The translations under genes were made by a program, and so were the position numbers. Below the pieces are notes generated by a model. That model was not told the DNA's origin, made no database searches, and saw only the letters and a program-made list of their open reading frames with translations. 64,000 bases of DNA from Diaporthe sp. PMI_573 (lineage: Eukaryota > Ascomycota > Sordariomycetes > Diaporthales > Diaporthaceae): NCBI GenBank assembly GCA_021399435.1, contig JAJTUP010000011.1, positions 1,054,001 to 1,118,000 of the forward strand. Reading direction: 5' to 3'. Of the stretch, positions 35,316-45,323 are shown piece after piece; the stretch's first letter is position 1, and the number at the start of each line of letters is the position of its first letter.

Positions 35316-36005
35316 CAGCCAACGTCCGCCCACCCAGCATTTACTGTCCGCCCACCCAGTACAAAAAAACAGCTGCACGTACCACCAGAAAAAAGGTATC
35401 TTTCTGACTAATTAGAAGAAGCTCTACCCCGCAGTAATAAGGATAAGCTGTTTTCCTATTTAGGCGGTACTTAAAAATACAAAGAGATAGCTTTTTTAGC
35501 TTTTTAGCCCTCTGGCCCTCTGGCCCTCCAGCTTTCTGGCTTTCCGCCTACCTATTGGGCTTTCCGCCCACCCATTGGGCTTTCTGCCTACGCCCTCTGG
35601 CCCTCTGGCCTTCTAGCTAAAGAATACTATAGCTAGAGAGCTAGAGGGCCAGAGGGCTAAATTAAAGCTAGAGAGCTAGATGGCTAGAGAGTGCTGTAGC
35701 TAGAGGGCTAGAAGGCCAAAGGGCCAGAGGGCCAGAGAGTGCTGTAGCTAGAGGGCTAGAAGGCCAAAGGGCCAGAGGGCCAGAGGGCCAGAGGGCCAGA
35801 GGGCCAGAGGGCCAGAGGGCCAGAGGGCTAGAGGAGAGGGCCAAAAGGACAGAGGGCCAAAGTAGCTTAAAGTATATAGGCTGTTTTTGTCTTGGCAGGG
35901 TACCTTTTTTCTGGTGGTACGTGCAGCTGTTTTTTTGTACTGGGTGGGCGGACAGTAAATGCTGGGTGGGCGGACGGAAAACCATGGGTGGGCGGACGTT
36001 GGCTG
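35316..36005. mobile_element. hAT-like MITE with long inverted repeats
   Basis: A 690-bp element with terminal inverted repeats beginning CAGCCAACGTCCGCCCACCC. The left arm (35316-35400, 85 bp) and right arm (35899-36005, 107 bp) match closely after reversal and continue to the shared GGTA(T/C)C; the right arm has one extra copy of a 22-bp unit (GTCCGCCCACCCA...). Both flanks carry CGGATTCC(CC), fitting an 8-bp target-site duplication as in hAT transposons. No transposase frame is present, so it is non-autonomous. The interior is filled by a CCCTCTGGC minisatellite and its complement. Confidence 0.8.
35693..35835. repeat. GGCCAGAGG minisatellite inside the MITE
   Basis: At least eight tandem copies of a 9-bp unit GGCCAGAGG at about 35765-35830, preceded by two copies of a longer unit of about 45 bp containing GAGAGTGCTGTAGCTAGAGGG. 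The left part of the element (35512-35615) carries the complementary CCCTCTGGC units, so the interior can fold back on itself. Frames here give an artefactual ALWPSGPLALWPSG peptide. Confidence 0.85.
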
Positions 36006-36763
36006 CGGATTCCCCGCTTGTGGGACGCAGCTGAGATACATATTGATAACCAGATCACCGAAGGAATAAACTGCAAGGCAAAACTCAAAACTTCAGCCGA
36101 TGCTGCAGGGAGTGAGGGTGAATATCTGGGTCCCGAGTTCATGGGTGACGGAAGTGAAACGAACGCCGATGTCAGTGCCACATGATAAGGTTAATTTGTG
36201 GAATGCAACTCAACAGGGACCAGTTTTTTGCCACCTCCATACGAACTGTCCCACATCGAAATCAGGGTATCCGCGTCAGCACCACAGTGGGGCAGATCGA
36301 CAATTCAAAAAGGTTTTATCCAGCTTGGGGAGAAGCCTCAACCCTACCAACTTTGGCCTAGTAAATGTTCTAATGCCATTTTGTGCCAAGTGATGTCAGG
36401 GAACCTAGCCAGTTGACATGTAGTATTTATAGGAACTGAGCCCTATAGGGAGTGCTACACTTTCGCAAGGCTCCATCCAATGCGAGGTTAAGTCTTGCAT
36501 CGGCGCTCGGTGTTTTACGACCCTATAAGAGTCTAGAATACTAATGGTACGATTCCAAGGGCGCTCTACCCAAATTCGATCTTTCAGTCTGTACAATCAT
36601 ACTTTAACAGGTTGTTATGCCCTGTCGTCTGAAACCTAGCCCAGATTTAAAGTTTTTCGCGGCCGCCTCTGAATGTCACACCGCAGCGGTTAAAAGCGAT
36701 TAGACAAGCGACCGACCATTGCAGCTCACAATACCTGGCCTCGTGGGGGACCACGGTGTTGAA
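36006..36763. other. Intergenic between MITE and multicopper oxidase
   Basis: About 760 bp with short frames and no domain signal; likely the 3' flank of the minus-strand oxidase. Confidence 0.4.
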
Positions 36764-38772
36764 TCAGTCCAAGGGCCCGTAGCTCAACGGGGGCATGAAC
36801 TCCGCGTGGGTCCTGTCTTTAACCTCGGCAGGGATCTTGGCCATGGATTCGACGCCCTCCAAGAGCACGACCTGCTGCCCGGCCTGGTCCAAACGAATTA
36901 GTACCAGCAGATAAGCAAGCCTCGGACATCCGTGGCGATACGCGTAAATATACAAGGTGATTAATGATCGTCTGTGCACTTACCCCGAAGTGATGAATCA
37001 TGTGGCAATGCAGCATGCTCGCCGCAGGAAACGCGATGTCGTATCGGATTACGGTCCAGTCGCCTGTCTGGTTGCCCAATCGGCACCCGTCGCGGAGGGG
37101 CGGATCGACAAAGTTGAAGTTTTCAGCCTGTCCGCCGAAGCGGATGGCCTCGTCGACGGTTGCCCAGGGGAACCCGCCTGTGCCTGTGCCGATGATGTAG
37201 GCCTTGTTGTTGTGCTTGTGGAACGGGTGCTGCGTGGTGACGTTGGCACCGTTCTCGAAGACGATGTCGACGACGGAGCCGTTGCGCAGGGAACCCTCGC
37301 TGTATGTGGTCTCTCCGCGGGAGTCATCGTCCCACAGCAGTGGGGGGAGCTGTTGGCGGAAGGCCTGGTGGGGTCCGATGTTGAGCGCCCAAGAGCTGGT
37401 GCCGGTCATGTTGACGAAGAACTTGAGGGTGCTGTCTGATGTTGCTGGAGGGGGCCGTGCAGGGTAAGGTGCGAGCTTGGTCTCGTCCATGGCAACCAGG
37501 GAATCATCGATGAGAGAGCCATTGAGATGAACCCAGGGCTTGGTGTTTGGAACAGCATCGATACCGGATGGAGATGCGTCTGAACTTCTCTCGCCCTTGG
37601 CGTATCGCAGAATTCCAACCCCTTGGATGACCTGTTCAGGACGAAGTGATGTGAGTCGCACGGCGTAGTCGCCTGGCTTCTGATTCAAGCGCACCAGAAT
37701 ACTAGAAAACATGTCAGTCTCTACCCACCCGATATGGTCCCATGATGATCCTCTTACCTGATGCGCTCGCCAAGGTTGCAGTTGGCTGCGTGGACCTTCT
37801 GCGGGTGGACAAACTCCCCGTCGGCGGCAACGACGTAGAACTCGTGCTCATCAACGCTGATTTGCAACTCATGGTGGGCACCGGAATGGATGAAGTTGAT
37901 CCAAATCCATTCCTGGCCGTCTGCTGCCTCGAAGACCTCGAGGGGTGTGAAGGTCTCCTCACAGACCTGCTCGTTGGTATACAGTTCCTGCCCGGGCTGC
38001 ATCTTGCAGCCAAGGGAGTTCCTACCTGGCCCGCCAACCTCCTCGATGAGCTCAGGAGGGTGGCAGAAGGTCCTGCTCTTGTCGTTGAAGATGATGGAGT
38101 TGCTGCACCACGGCACGATGCCGGTGTCTCTGTACATGACGAGCATGATGTCCATCCCCTCGGCGTTCCAGTCGCTGATCACGACGTGGTGAGGGTTCTT
38201 CTCTGCCTCTCTCATGGCCTCAATGTCATGTTTTGAGGATGAGATGAGCCCGTACGGACGTGGCCGCCACGCTGCTGGGCGGATCCAGATGGGACCGCGC
38301 ATTCCATCTGCGAATGCAGGGCCAAAGTGGCCGTGGTAGAAGTACGTTCCATACTGCTGCTGGACCGTAAATTGATATGTGTAATTGTCTCTGGGCTGGA
38401 TGGAGTACTGTGTCACGCCCGGAACACCGTCGTTCCAAGGCCTGTCAATCTGGTAGACTCCATGCCTGTGTGCGCACGGCAAGCCTGTCAGTGAGATAAC
38501 CGAGCTGTCATGACAAAAGTTTGATCTTACCAGTGCATAGTTGTCTCAAAGGTGAGCTGGTTGTCAAGGAAAACCTCGATCTCGTCCCCTTCGTCCGCCT
38601 CGATCAAGGGGCCCGGGGTCTGGCCATTGATGGCAAATACAGGTCTGCCATGCCCATCCCCAGCAAACCATATATTTGTGATGGTGAAGTTATAGGACCT
38701 CTTGACCTGGCACTGCACTGTCGATAGCAACAGTGGAAGCAGCAAAACGAGAACAGCTGTTGGTCTAGCCAT
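36764..38772 (-). CDS. Secreted multicopper oxidase, ligands intact
   Basis: Four exons (38531-38772, 37758-38465, 36984-37701, 36764-36883) give 595 residues. A cleavable signal peptide opens it (LVLLLPLLLSTVQCQ). All copper sites are visible: H80-W-H82-G across the first joint, H125-G-H127, H475-P-F-H478-K-H480, and H548-C549-H550 with H554. Cys549 is the type-1 copper ligand. The second motif reads HGH and the third ends in N where laccases often have H, minor variants. Overall organisation (three cupredoxin domains, WNDGVPGVTQ) resembles fungal laccase/ascorbate-oxidase-like enzymes, including those acting on pigments. It should oxidise phenolic or related substrates outside the cell with O2 reduced to water. 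It is head to head with a degenerate relative (starts 733 bp apart). Confidence 0.92.
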
Positions 38773-39504
38773 GGCCAATATGCCAGAGATGTTTGGAGAT
38801 GCGAAGTGAGCAGAATGGGCGAGCTCTGGGCCAGTGATCAGACATTGACAGTCCTCAGTCATTCATGGGCTCATGACTTGTAAATATCCCCATGGATCCA
38901 CCCTCGCTCTACATAGCCGAACCTTAATGTGACAACCAATCCTGGCGGATAAGGCACGGCTGTGAGCAGTCGATACGGTCTGAGAACTACCGATGCTCTA
39001 GGCCCTGTTAAACCTGGTTTCAAGTGACCTATAGGAATGCGCTTTAAGAGGTCCGGGCTTCGCGGCTATAGCGTCACAATATTGGATTTGTATAGTACTA
39101 TTGGTGCGGGCCCTTGGCTGAGGTAGTACGCGCTGGTATCACGATAGGCGTTGTCTTCGAATTGGGCCGTTGCGGATACGTTGCCCAACGTATCGGAAAG
39201 ACCATAGTGGCAAGGTATAGCGCCAAACGTGGGTAGGCCAGTCCAGACTGGATAAGATCCACCTTGGTGTATCCATACTCGCTCATGGGTCACTAGCCTA
39301 GCCCCAGACCCGATAGGACCTTCACCGACCTGGGGTACCAGATCAGCCGGGGTCAACGAGGTTTCGTGGTCTGTCTGGCCGTGACTGACTCCCTGCCCCA
39401 AGGTGTCCGTTACAAAAGCAGGCATGACTTCTGCGCGAGTACTCCGGGACTTCTGCGTCTGCGCCAGTCTGAATTGTCTCATCCATCTCGACGCCCAAAA
39501 AAAA
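38773..39504. promoter_or_regulatory. Bidirectional promoter of the oxidase pair
   Basis: A 732-bp region between divergent starts of two multicopper-oxidase-family genes. Minus-strand frames crossing it (for example 39066-39593) overlap the plus-strand start and have no domain, so they are not called. Co-regulation of both genes is plausible by position only. Confidence 0.5.
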
Positions 39505-42251
39505 ATGGCATCGAAAGAGTTACTAAAGTCCGAATCGGACTTGCAGACACCTATGGTGTCGGAAGCTCCGCGGCGCTTTACTTCAATAAACAAATGTTAC
39601 TTGTTCTTTGTTGTAGCCGGTTTGTCGGTGTTCGAGCTCTGGTATCATGGCGTGCCGGCGCGACTGACTACTCCACTCATCAAACATGACAAGCCTGGTT
39701 CAAGTGGACAACTTGTTCGCTCGTACAACTTACAGATTGGGCAACGATGGATGAATCAAGGTTCGAGATATTCCCTTCTCACTCTCTGCCTGGCTGGGAC
39801 TGACCAGTCCTCCAGACGGAGGTCGATGGCGTTCAATGCTCGTATGCAACGGACAGACGCCATGTCCAACATTGTACGCCGAGGAAGGCGACATTGTGGA
39901 GTTGCATGTCCAGAATGACCTTTACGCTCAATCTTCCATCCATTGGTACGTCCTTGAATGTCTTGAGATCTTATCTGTCCCAATCCCAGCTCACAATAAT
40001 AATCCAACTCCAGGTCTGGCATGGCATACCAGCGATCCACAAAGTAAGGAACACTGTCCACAAACACGCCAAACAACTTGTAATACTAATTACCCGATAT
40101 AGATATGGGCCATGGAATGATGGAACCGCTGGACTGGACCAGGTACGGCCCGGCCCTTGTCCTATTTCCGGAAGATGGATGCTGAACCATTCCCAAACAG
40201 TACCCAACTCTGCCTAGAGGCAACTACTCCACAGTCCACGACACCACTGGCAGATGGGGGCTGAACTGGTATGCTGAGCACACAACGGCCGGCTCCGTGG
40301 ACGTGAGTGCTCCTGAGCAATCAAGGACTACCTGAACAAATCTAGTCTGACCAGATCAAGGGCTTATACGGCCTTGCCTATGTGGCACCGAGCCCCTCCC
40401 GGAAGCGCCCATATCACCTCATCACCTCGGACCCCCTCGAGCTCCGCCAGATCCAAGAGGCTGAGCGAAATATTCAACATCTGGTCATCAAAAACCACCA
40501 GCACCGTGATACGGGCTGGAAGCTTCTGCGCATGCGAGCGGAGGGCTCGGAGTTCTACTGCTATGACTCTCTGATTGTCAATGGTATGGCTCGTCGTCTT
40601 ATCCGAGTCAGAGAAGTCGTCCGTCCGGCTTGCTAATAGTCCGTGTCATGTGATAGGCAAGGGTCGTGTGCATTGCCGTCAACCTGGCTTCGAGAAACTG
40701 AATGGCCTGGACCTCGACGAGAAGGGCTGCATCCAGCCTCAAGGTCTTCCTGATGAGAAATGTTCGCCAAGCAATGCAGACTACGAGGTAATCACCTGTC
40801 ATCTGTTCAGCCTTGGGGTCTAGACGTGCACTGACCTGAAGTTTACTTCTCCAGGTCATCGAGTTGGACGGACAGCAGTACCTGATGCTTAACCTCCTCA
40901 ACTCGGGGTTCGAGCATTCTGTCAAGGTTGCAATTGACAGCCACGAGATGATCGTGGTGGCCAACGACGGAGGCTTTGTGGAGCCTTACACTACTCATGT
41001 CAGTTCTGGAACAACCTAATCGCCTGTCAAAGCCTCTGCCGACCCAGCCCCAGCCATCCAGACCGCACCCCAAAAACCTTAAATTAGGCGAGCCGAAGAC
41101 AGCTGACTGACACGGCATGATTTCCCGATTAGGTTGCATATATACCGAGCGCGGGCAGGATCACCGTGCTCGTCAAGACCGATGCCACGGCCGCGGATTA
41201 TGCGGTGAGGATATCGTCCACTAGTGTTTTGCAGAATCTTCAAGGCTATGCCATTCTGCGCTATCCAGTCAGTGCCCATTTCCGCCCATCTTCCGCCCCC
41301 AGCAAATTCGAAGTGTTGCATCCAATGAATCAGGGTGCTGAACTTTGTTAACGCTGGTCGCACCACAGGGCAAGAGGCAGCCAGTCTATGGCCAGCCTAT
41401 GAAGCTCCCCGAGGCAAAGCCGAGTGAGGAACAAGTGTGCCTGCTCAAGGACTCCACCGTGCGCCCGCACTGCAAAGAGGTCGAGCCCAACTTCCTGCCT
41501 CCCTACCCTGCCGTCCCCGTGCCATTGCCGGCGGCAGGCCAGTTGTGGAAGAAGAAGGACCATGCCGCCGCAGACCTGACCTACCGCCTCACGGCCGGGG
41601 TGCAGAAGTCCAAGACGGAGGCGCACGCGCCCGAGTACTTCATCAACGAGAAGCCGTGGCAGCTGTTCCGCGCGTCCATGACGCCCGTCCTGTTCAACTT
41701 TGCGCAGGGCTCTGAGTCGGCTGCGGCCCAGGAGTTCGAGAAGCCCATCATCGGCGGTGTCCCCGCTGGTGCCGTCGTCGACTTCATCATCCGGAACACC
41801 CTCAACGAGTCGGTCCCGCTGTACAAGCACGGCGAGCCGCACTGGGTGCTCGGGTCGGCCAGAGACAGTGAGTTCCCCTACGACACGGTCAGTGAGGCCG
41901 TTCGGGACGGCTTCGGCCATCTGAACCTCGAGAACCCGGGCCTGGCTGTCGTGCACGACCTGCCTCCCCTCGGGTGGTCTGTCGTGCGGTTCAAGGCTAC
42001 CTCTGGGGTAGCGACCATGATGCATGGGGTCAAGCTGAGGATGTTTGCTGTAAGTTGTTTCACCCCCAACACCCCAATGGTACCTGGGTAAACTTTGGAG
42101 ATACTGATTGTGTTTTGTCTCGCATCAGCTTGGAATGTCGGTGCCGATTCTGGAAGGCCTTGATGCTCAGAACGCGGTCGACATACCTGAGTATGCCAAG
42201 GCTCGTCCTCATGTCGAGTTCGCGCCAGCAAACGATGGGGTGTTTGGGTAG
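39505..42251 (+). CDS. Multicopper-oxidase-like protein without copper sites, membrane-anchored
   Basis: Eleven exons (39505-39760, 39816-39945, 40014-40043, 40103-40142, 40201-40302, 40346-40583, 40657-40787, 40855-40998, 41133-41267, 41369-42049, 42129-42251) give 669 residues, all phases matched. The three-cupredoxin layout is clear (YGPWNDGTAGLDQYP, SLIVNGKGR, YVAPSPSRKRPYH), but the ligands are degraded: HWHG has become HWSG (128-131), WYHSH has become WYAEH (175-179), HPxHLHGH has become VPLYKHGE (551-558), and the final HCHxxxH has become H621-G-V without the type-1 cysteine. There is no cleavable signal peptide; a hydrophobic segment near residues 31-47 after a basic stretch suggests a type II anchor. 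Eleven intact exons argue against recent decay. It is probably a non-catalytic partner of the divergent intact oxidase; that role is inference. The 30-bp exon 3 is the least secure. Confidence 0.85.
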
Positions 42252-43184
42252 ATGCGCTGCGTAGTTGATTGACCTTGGCCTCTGGCATGCCTTTGAGGAG
42301 TGAAAAGGGGCAGCCGGAGGACACGATGTGAGTGGTCATGTCCCTATCCTGTGAAACACGGGATGGGCCCCTCGTTGAAGCCAGAATACCGTGGAGACAC
42401 ACTTTGGCACCTCTATGTACCTATGGAACGATGTTCGGTTATTCTCAAATCGATGGAGTGGACGGGAATGCTCTTGGATGGAACAAGTGTTGTGCTCAAG
42501 AAACACTCAAAAGTGCTTGGGGTCGGAGCAATTTCAGCATCGGGGCTGAGGTATCTATTGTTCACTCTGAAATGTCATATCTGCGTATTGAGCCTTTTTC
42601 ACACTTGCACACCAATTTGTGCTCCTAGAGTTTTGCTGTGTCAAGGTTGGAGTGGTGCAGTAACCCTTTCCGCGAAAGGTTAGCACATGCATACGCGAGT
42701 TCCTACCCAGCGTGACAAAACATGCCCCAAGCCCAGCAGATCCCCCAATTCTAAATGCACAAGCATACGCACAACAGAGGAGATCGAGCTACTGTAAATA
42801 ATATGACGTGCATGTTCAGATGAGGACATGTGATACTACATTGCTTTAAGGCCTGGGACTTGGGTTGTCGAGGTGGTCAACCGGTGGTAGATGCCGACAG
42901 GGGTTGGCGGAAGGGAGGGAGCATTTGAGTTTGGAGAGGCGGCAGCGGCCAAGGGTGAGGAGAATCAGACCACCACCCAACGAGCACACGCGACCTCATT
43001 CCATCTCCGATTTCTAGTTCTAGTCTAAACTTCTATCTTCTCTCTACCATGCCGCCATCCATCCTCCTTCTCTATGATGCCAGTCTAAATGTCTAGGGTA
43101 TCCACGATGTCTACCTCTATCGCTTCCATATTACACATGTCTATCGTTTCGTCGTGAAGCTTCCTTCTCTCCCTCTCTCTCTCT
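42252..43184. other. Intergenic between convergent genes
   Basis: About 930 bp between a plus-strand and a minus-strand stop. No gene recognised. A CTCTCTCT run at 43163-43186 lies next to the methyltransferase stop. Confidence 0.45.
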
Positions 43185-44453
43185 CTATTCCAACTCCTCC
43201 CAGCCAATCCGGAACACCTTGTACCCAACCTCGTCACCCCGCCCGACGCCCTTCCTCTTCTCGAGCCTCTCCTTGGCCAAGATCCGCAGCGCCATCTTCC
43301 CATCTTCTGACTTGGGACAAGCCCTGACGTCCGCAAACGATGCCTCGACCGTATCGGTGACGCCCTCAAACCGGCCGTTGGGCCTGACCGACGCCACGAG
43401 CCAGAAGACGCCGTCCCGCGCGAGCAGCTTCGCCGCGCAGTCGCGCAGCCATGCCGCGTGCTCCGGGGCGTAAACCACGTCCGTCGCGATGAGCATGTTT
43501 GCAGCGACGTGAAGAGGCGGGTCGAGGCAGGGGCTGGACCAGTCGAGAAGGCAGGCCTCAACGGGGACATTGTCGCGTCCGGGGAAGTTTGCAAGGATGT
43601 TACTACGCAAATTCTCAAGTACAGCGGGGTGGTAGTCTGTCGCGACGACCGCCGCGCCCGGCACACCGAGCCGGGGCAGCAGCTTGGCCACGGTGATGCC
43701 CACGAGCCCCGTGCCCGCGCCGAGCTCCACGATCCGAGGCTCCCGGCCCAGCTTCTCGACCGTCAGGCCGAACCTCTCCGGGGAGGCGCACATCATATCC
43801 GAGACTACGATCGACGCGCCCCAGCTCTGCAGGCCCACGTCCGTGTGGTCCGTCCCCGTCGCTGGTGTACCGTCCGTCAGCCGAACCTCGACCCTGTCAC
43901 CCTCCTGCCCGCCCCGCGCGAAGCAGAACTCCCTCTCGATCGCGCCCGAGCCCTCGTCCTCTTCCGCGTTCGTCGCGCTGCTGAAGGAGGCCAGTATATA
44001 TGAAGCATCGTCAATGACCCGCTGCTGGGTGTCTTCGTCGGCGTGGGAGAGCAGCTCGTCGGCGCGCGCGATCAGGGAGGTCAGCCAGCGGACGGCGAAC
44101 TGGCGCTCGTAGGGGTCGTCGCGGAGCTCCGCGATGTGGTCTTGGTCGGTGACGCCATCGCACGAGTCGGCTTCTTGTTCGTCGCCCGAGGCGTACCCGG
44201 AGTCAGCGGGCTGGGGCGTCGATACACCGCTACTCGAGCCGGAGGAGAGGGTATCGGGGATTAGGAGGTATTCGGCTTGGCTGGGCTGGAGGGACGGCTT
44301 TCTGAAGGCGGCGGCTCGGGGCAGGGGGCAGTAGATGTCGCGCAGGTCATGCAAGGCGCGGTCGATCTTGTCCAGGTCCAAGTCGCCTGGGGAAGAGCAG
44401 CGCAGCCCAGGCAGGCTGCTCGTGGGAGGCAGCAGGGTGCCAAAGGCCCTCAT
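43185..44453 (-). CDS. Lysine-methyltransferase-like protein (Methyltransferase_16)
   Basis: A single exon of 422 residues from the ATG at 44453. The frame is open upstream to 44654, but that part is not conserved in style and precedes the natural MRAFGTLLPP start. The SAM-binding motif VELGAGTGLVGI lies near residues 243-254, followed by ATDYHP (motif II) and LLDWSSP, then IATDVVY, the DxxY block typical of the METTL21/FAM86 group. These enzymes methylate lysines of translation factors and chaperones in the cytosol. A Ser/Asp-rich insert lies in the N-terminal half. The adjacent genes give no hint of a substrate. Confidence 0.85.
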   Translation of the reverse strand: MRAFGTLLPPTSSLPGLRCSSPGDLDLDKIDRALHDLRDIYCPLPRAAAFRKPSLQPSQAEYLLIPDTLSSGSSSGVSTPQPADSGYASGDEQEADSCDGVTDQDHIAELRDDPYERQFAVRWLTSLIARADELLSHADEDTQQRVIDDASYILASFSSATNAEEDEGSGAIEREFCFARGGQEGDRVEVRLTDGTPATGTDHTDVGLQSWGASIVVSDMMCASPERFGLTVEKLGREPRIVELGAGTGLVGITVAKLLPRLGVPGAAVVATDYHPAVLENLRSNILANFPGRDNVPVEACLLDWSSPCLDPPLHVAANMLIATDVVYAPEHAAWLRDCAAKLLARDGVFWLVASVRPNGRFEGVTDTVEASFADVRACPKSEDGKMALRILAKERLEKRKGVGRGDEVGYKVFRIGWEELE

Positions 44454-45323
44454 TTGGACTGTTCCCGGCGCCGAGGGAGAATGGAGATCGTATGGAAAGG
44501 AGTGGAAGAGGGCGGTGACAGAGATAAGGGCCTGAGGGGGGCGGCTTATCTGGATTAATTTGTATGCCCTAGCGGCGAAGCCGAGTAAGAAGAGATGGCT
44601 GTCAGACTGTACGGAGTATTTAGACGAGGACAAGGAGATGTATTTGGTGGTCACCGCGGAGACCCGAACCGCTGAGCCTCTGTCTGAACCGTCGCCATTC
44701 TGATCGATTCTGTTTGCAATTATGAGAGTTTGGGCCAGGGCGGGAGAAACGGCCGGGCATAGCCAGGCCGTGTGTCAAAATCCTCAATTTTTTTGCTGTC
44801 ATGAAGCCGAGGACCCTGGCGTGCCTGGATCGTGAGTAAGGATAACCCCATGCGGTTAGCTCGTCTCCTAGGTCAGGTCTAGAGCCAGGGGCAAGAGTCA
44901 GACGGGAGTCAGGTCTGGTCAAAGTGAGGTCAGGGTCAGGGTTAGTAGTACGGCGTGTCTCTCAGAAACGTGCTTGCAGTGAAGCCTTCAAAAGCCATGG
45001 AGAGGTTGATTTCAAGTATGAAGTTTTGATATCAAGATAACCTCCCATATCGTGGCCGATCTGGCAGGTTCAATTCAGCTGCTTAAAGAGCTGCTCAGTG
45101 CATAATAAGTACCTCGGTGCGTGCGTGGGTACAGGGATGCATGTACATGTATGCTTACCTAAGTCATGTGGGCATCTTCCAGCAACAAACTCAGTCGCCA
45201 ATTTCCGTCTTGACCAGACCTTGCTCAGGCTCCGCATTGTACACTCGCACCCCACGCCGTTTCGCTCGCTCGGCTCACCTGGTCGACCTCGAACTCCTAC
45301 ATGCTGTTCGCTGGGCGACTGAA
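44454..45323. other. Intergenic between divergent genes
   Basis: About 870 bp between divergent starts at 44453 (-) and 45324 (+). It contains GTCAGGGTCAGGGTTAG near 44930, a telomere-like but single occurrence. No gene recognised. Confidence 0.4.

Noticed and set aside
35668..35985. Frame encoding ALWPSGPLALWPSG repeats
   Set aside because: It is the translation of the minisatellite inside the MITE, not a gene.
39066..39593. 175-codon minus-strand frame in the oxidase promoter
   Set aside because: Overlaps the start of the plus-strand oxidase-like gene and shows no domain.
41348..42025. 225-codon minus-strand frame
   Set aside because: Antisense shadow of exon 10 of the oxidase-like gene, with Arg/Gly/Val-biased translation.
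20811..42251. Secondary-metabolite cluster
   Set aside because: Oxygenases, oxidases, transporters and a Zn2Cys6 factor are present, but no PKS, NRPS, terpene cyclase or prenyltransferase backbone is seen, and a HET gene and a MITE lie in between.
44925..44945. Telomere-like GGGTCAGGGTTAG
   Set aside because: A single imperfect occurrence; not an interstitial telomere tract.
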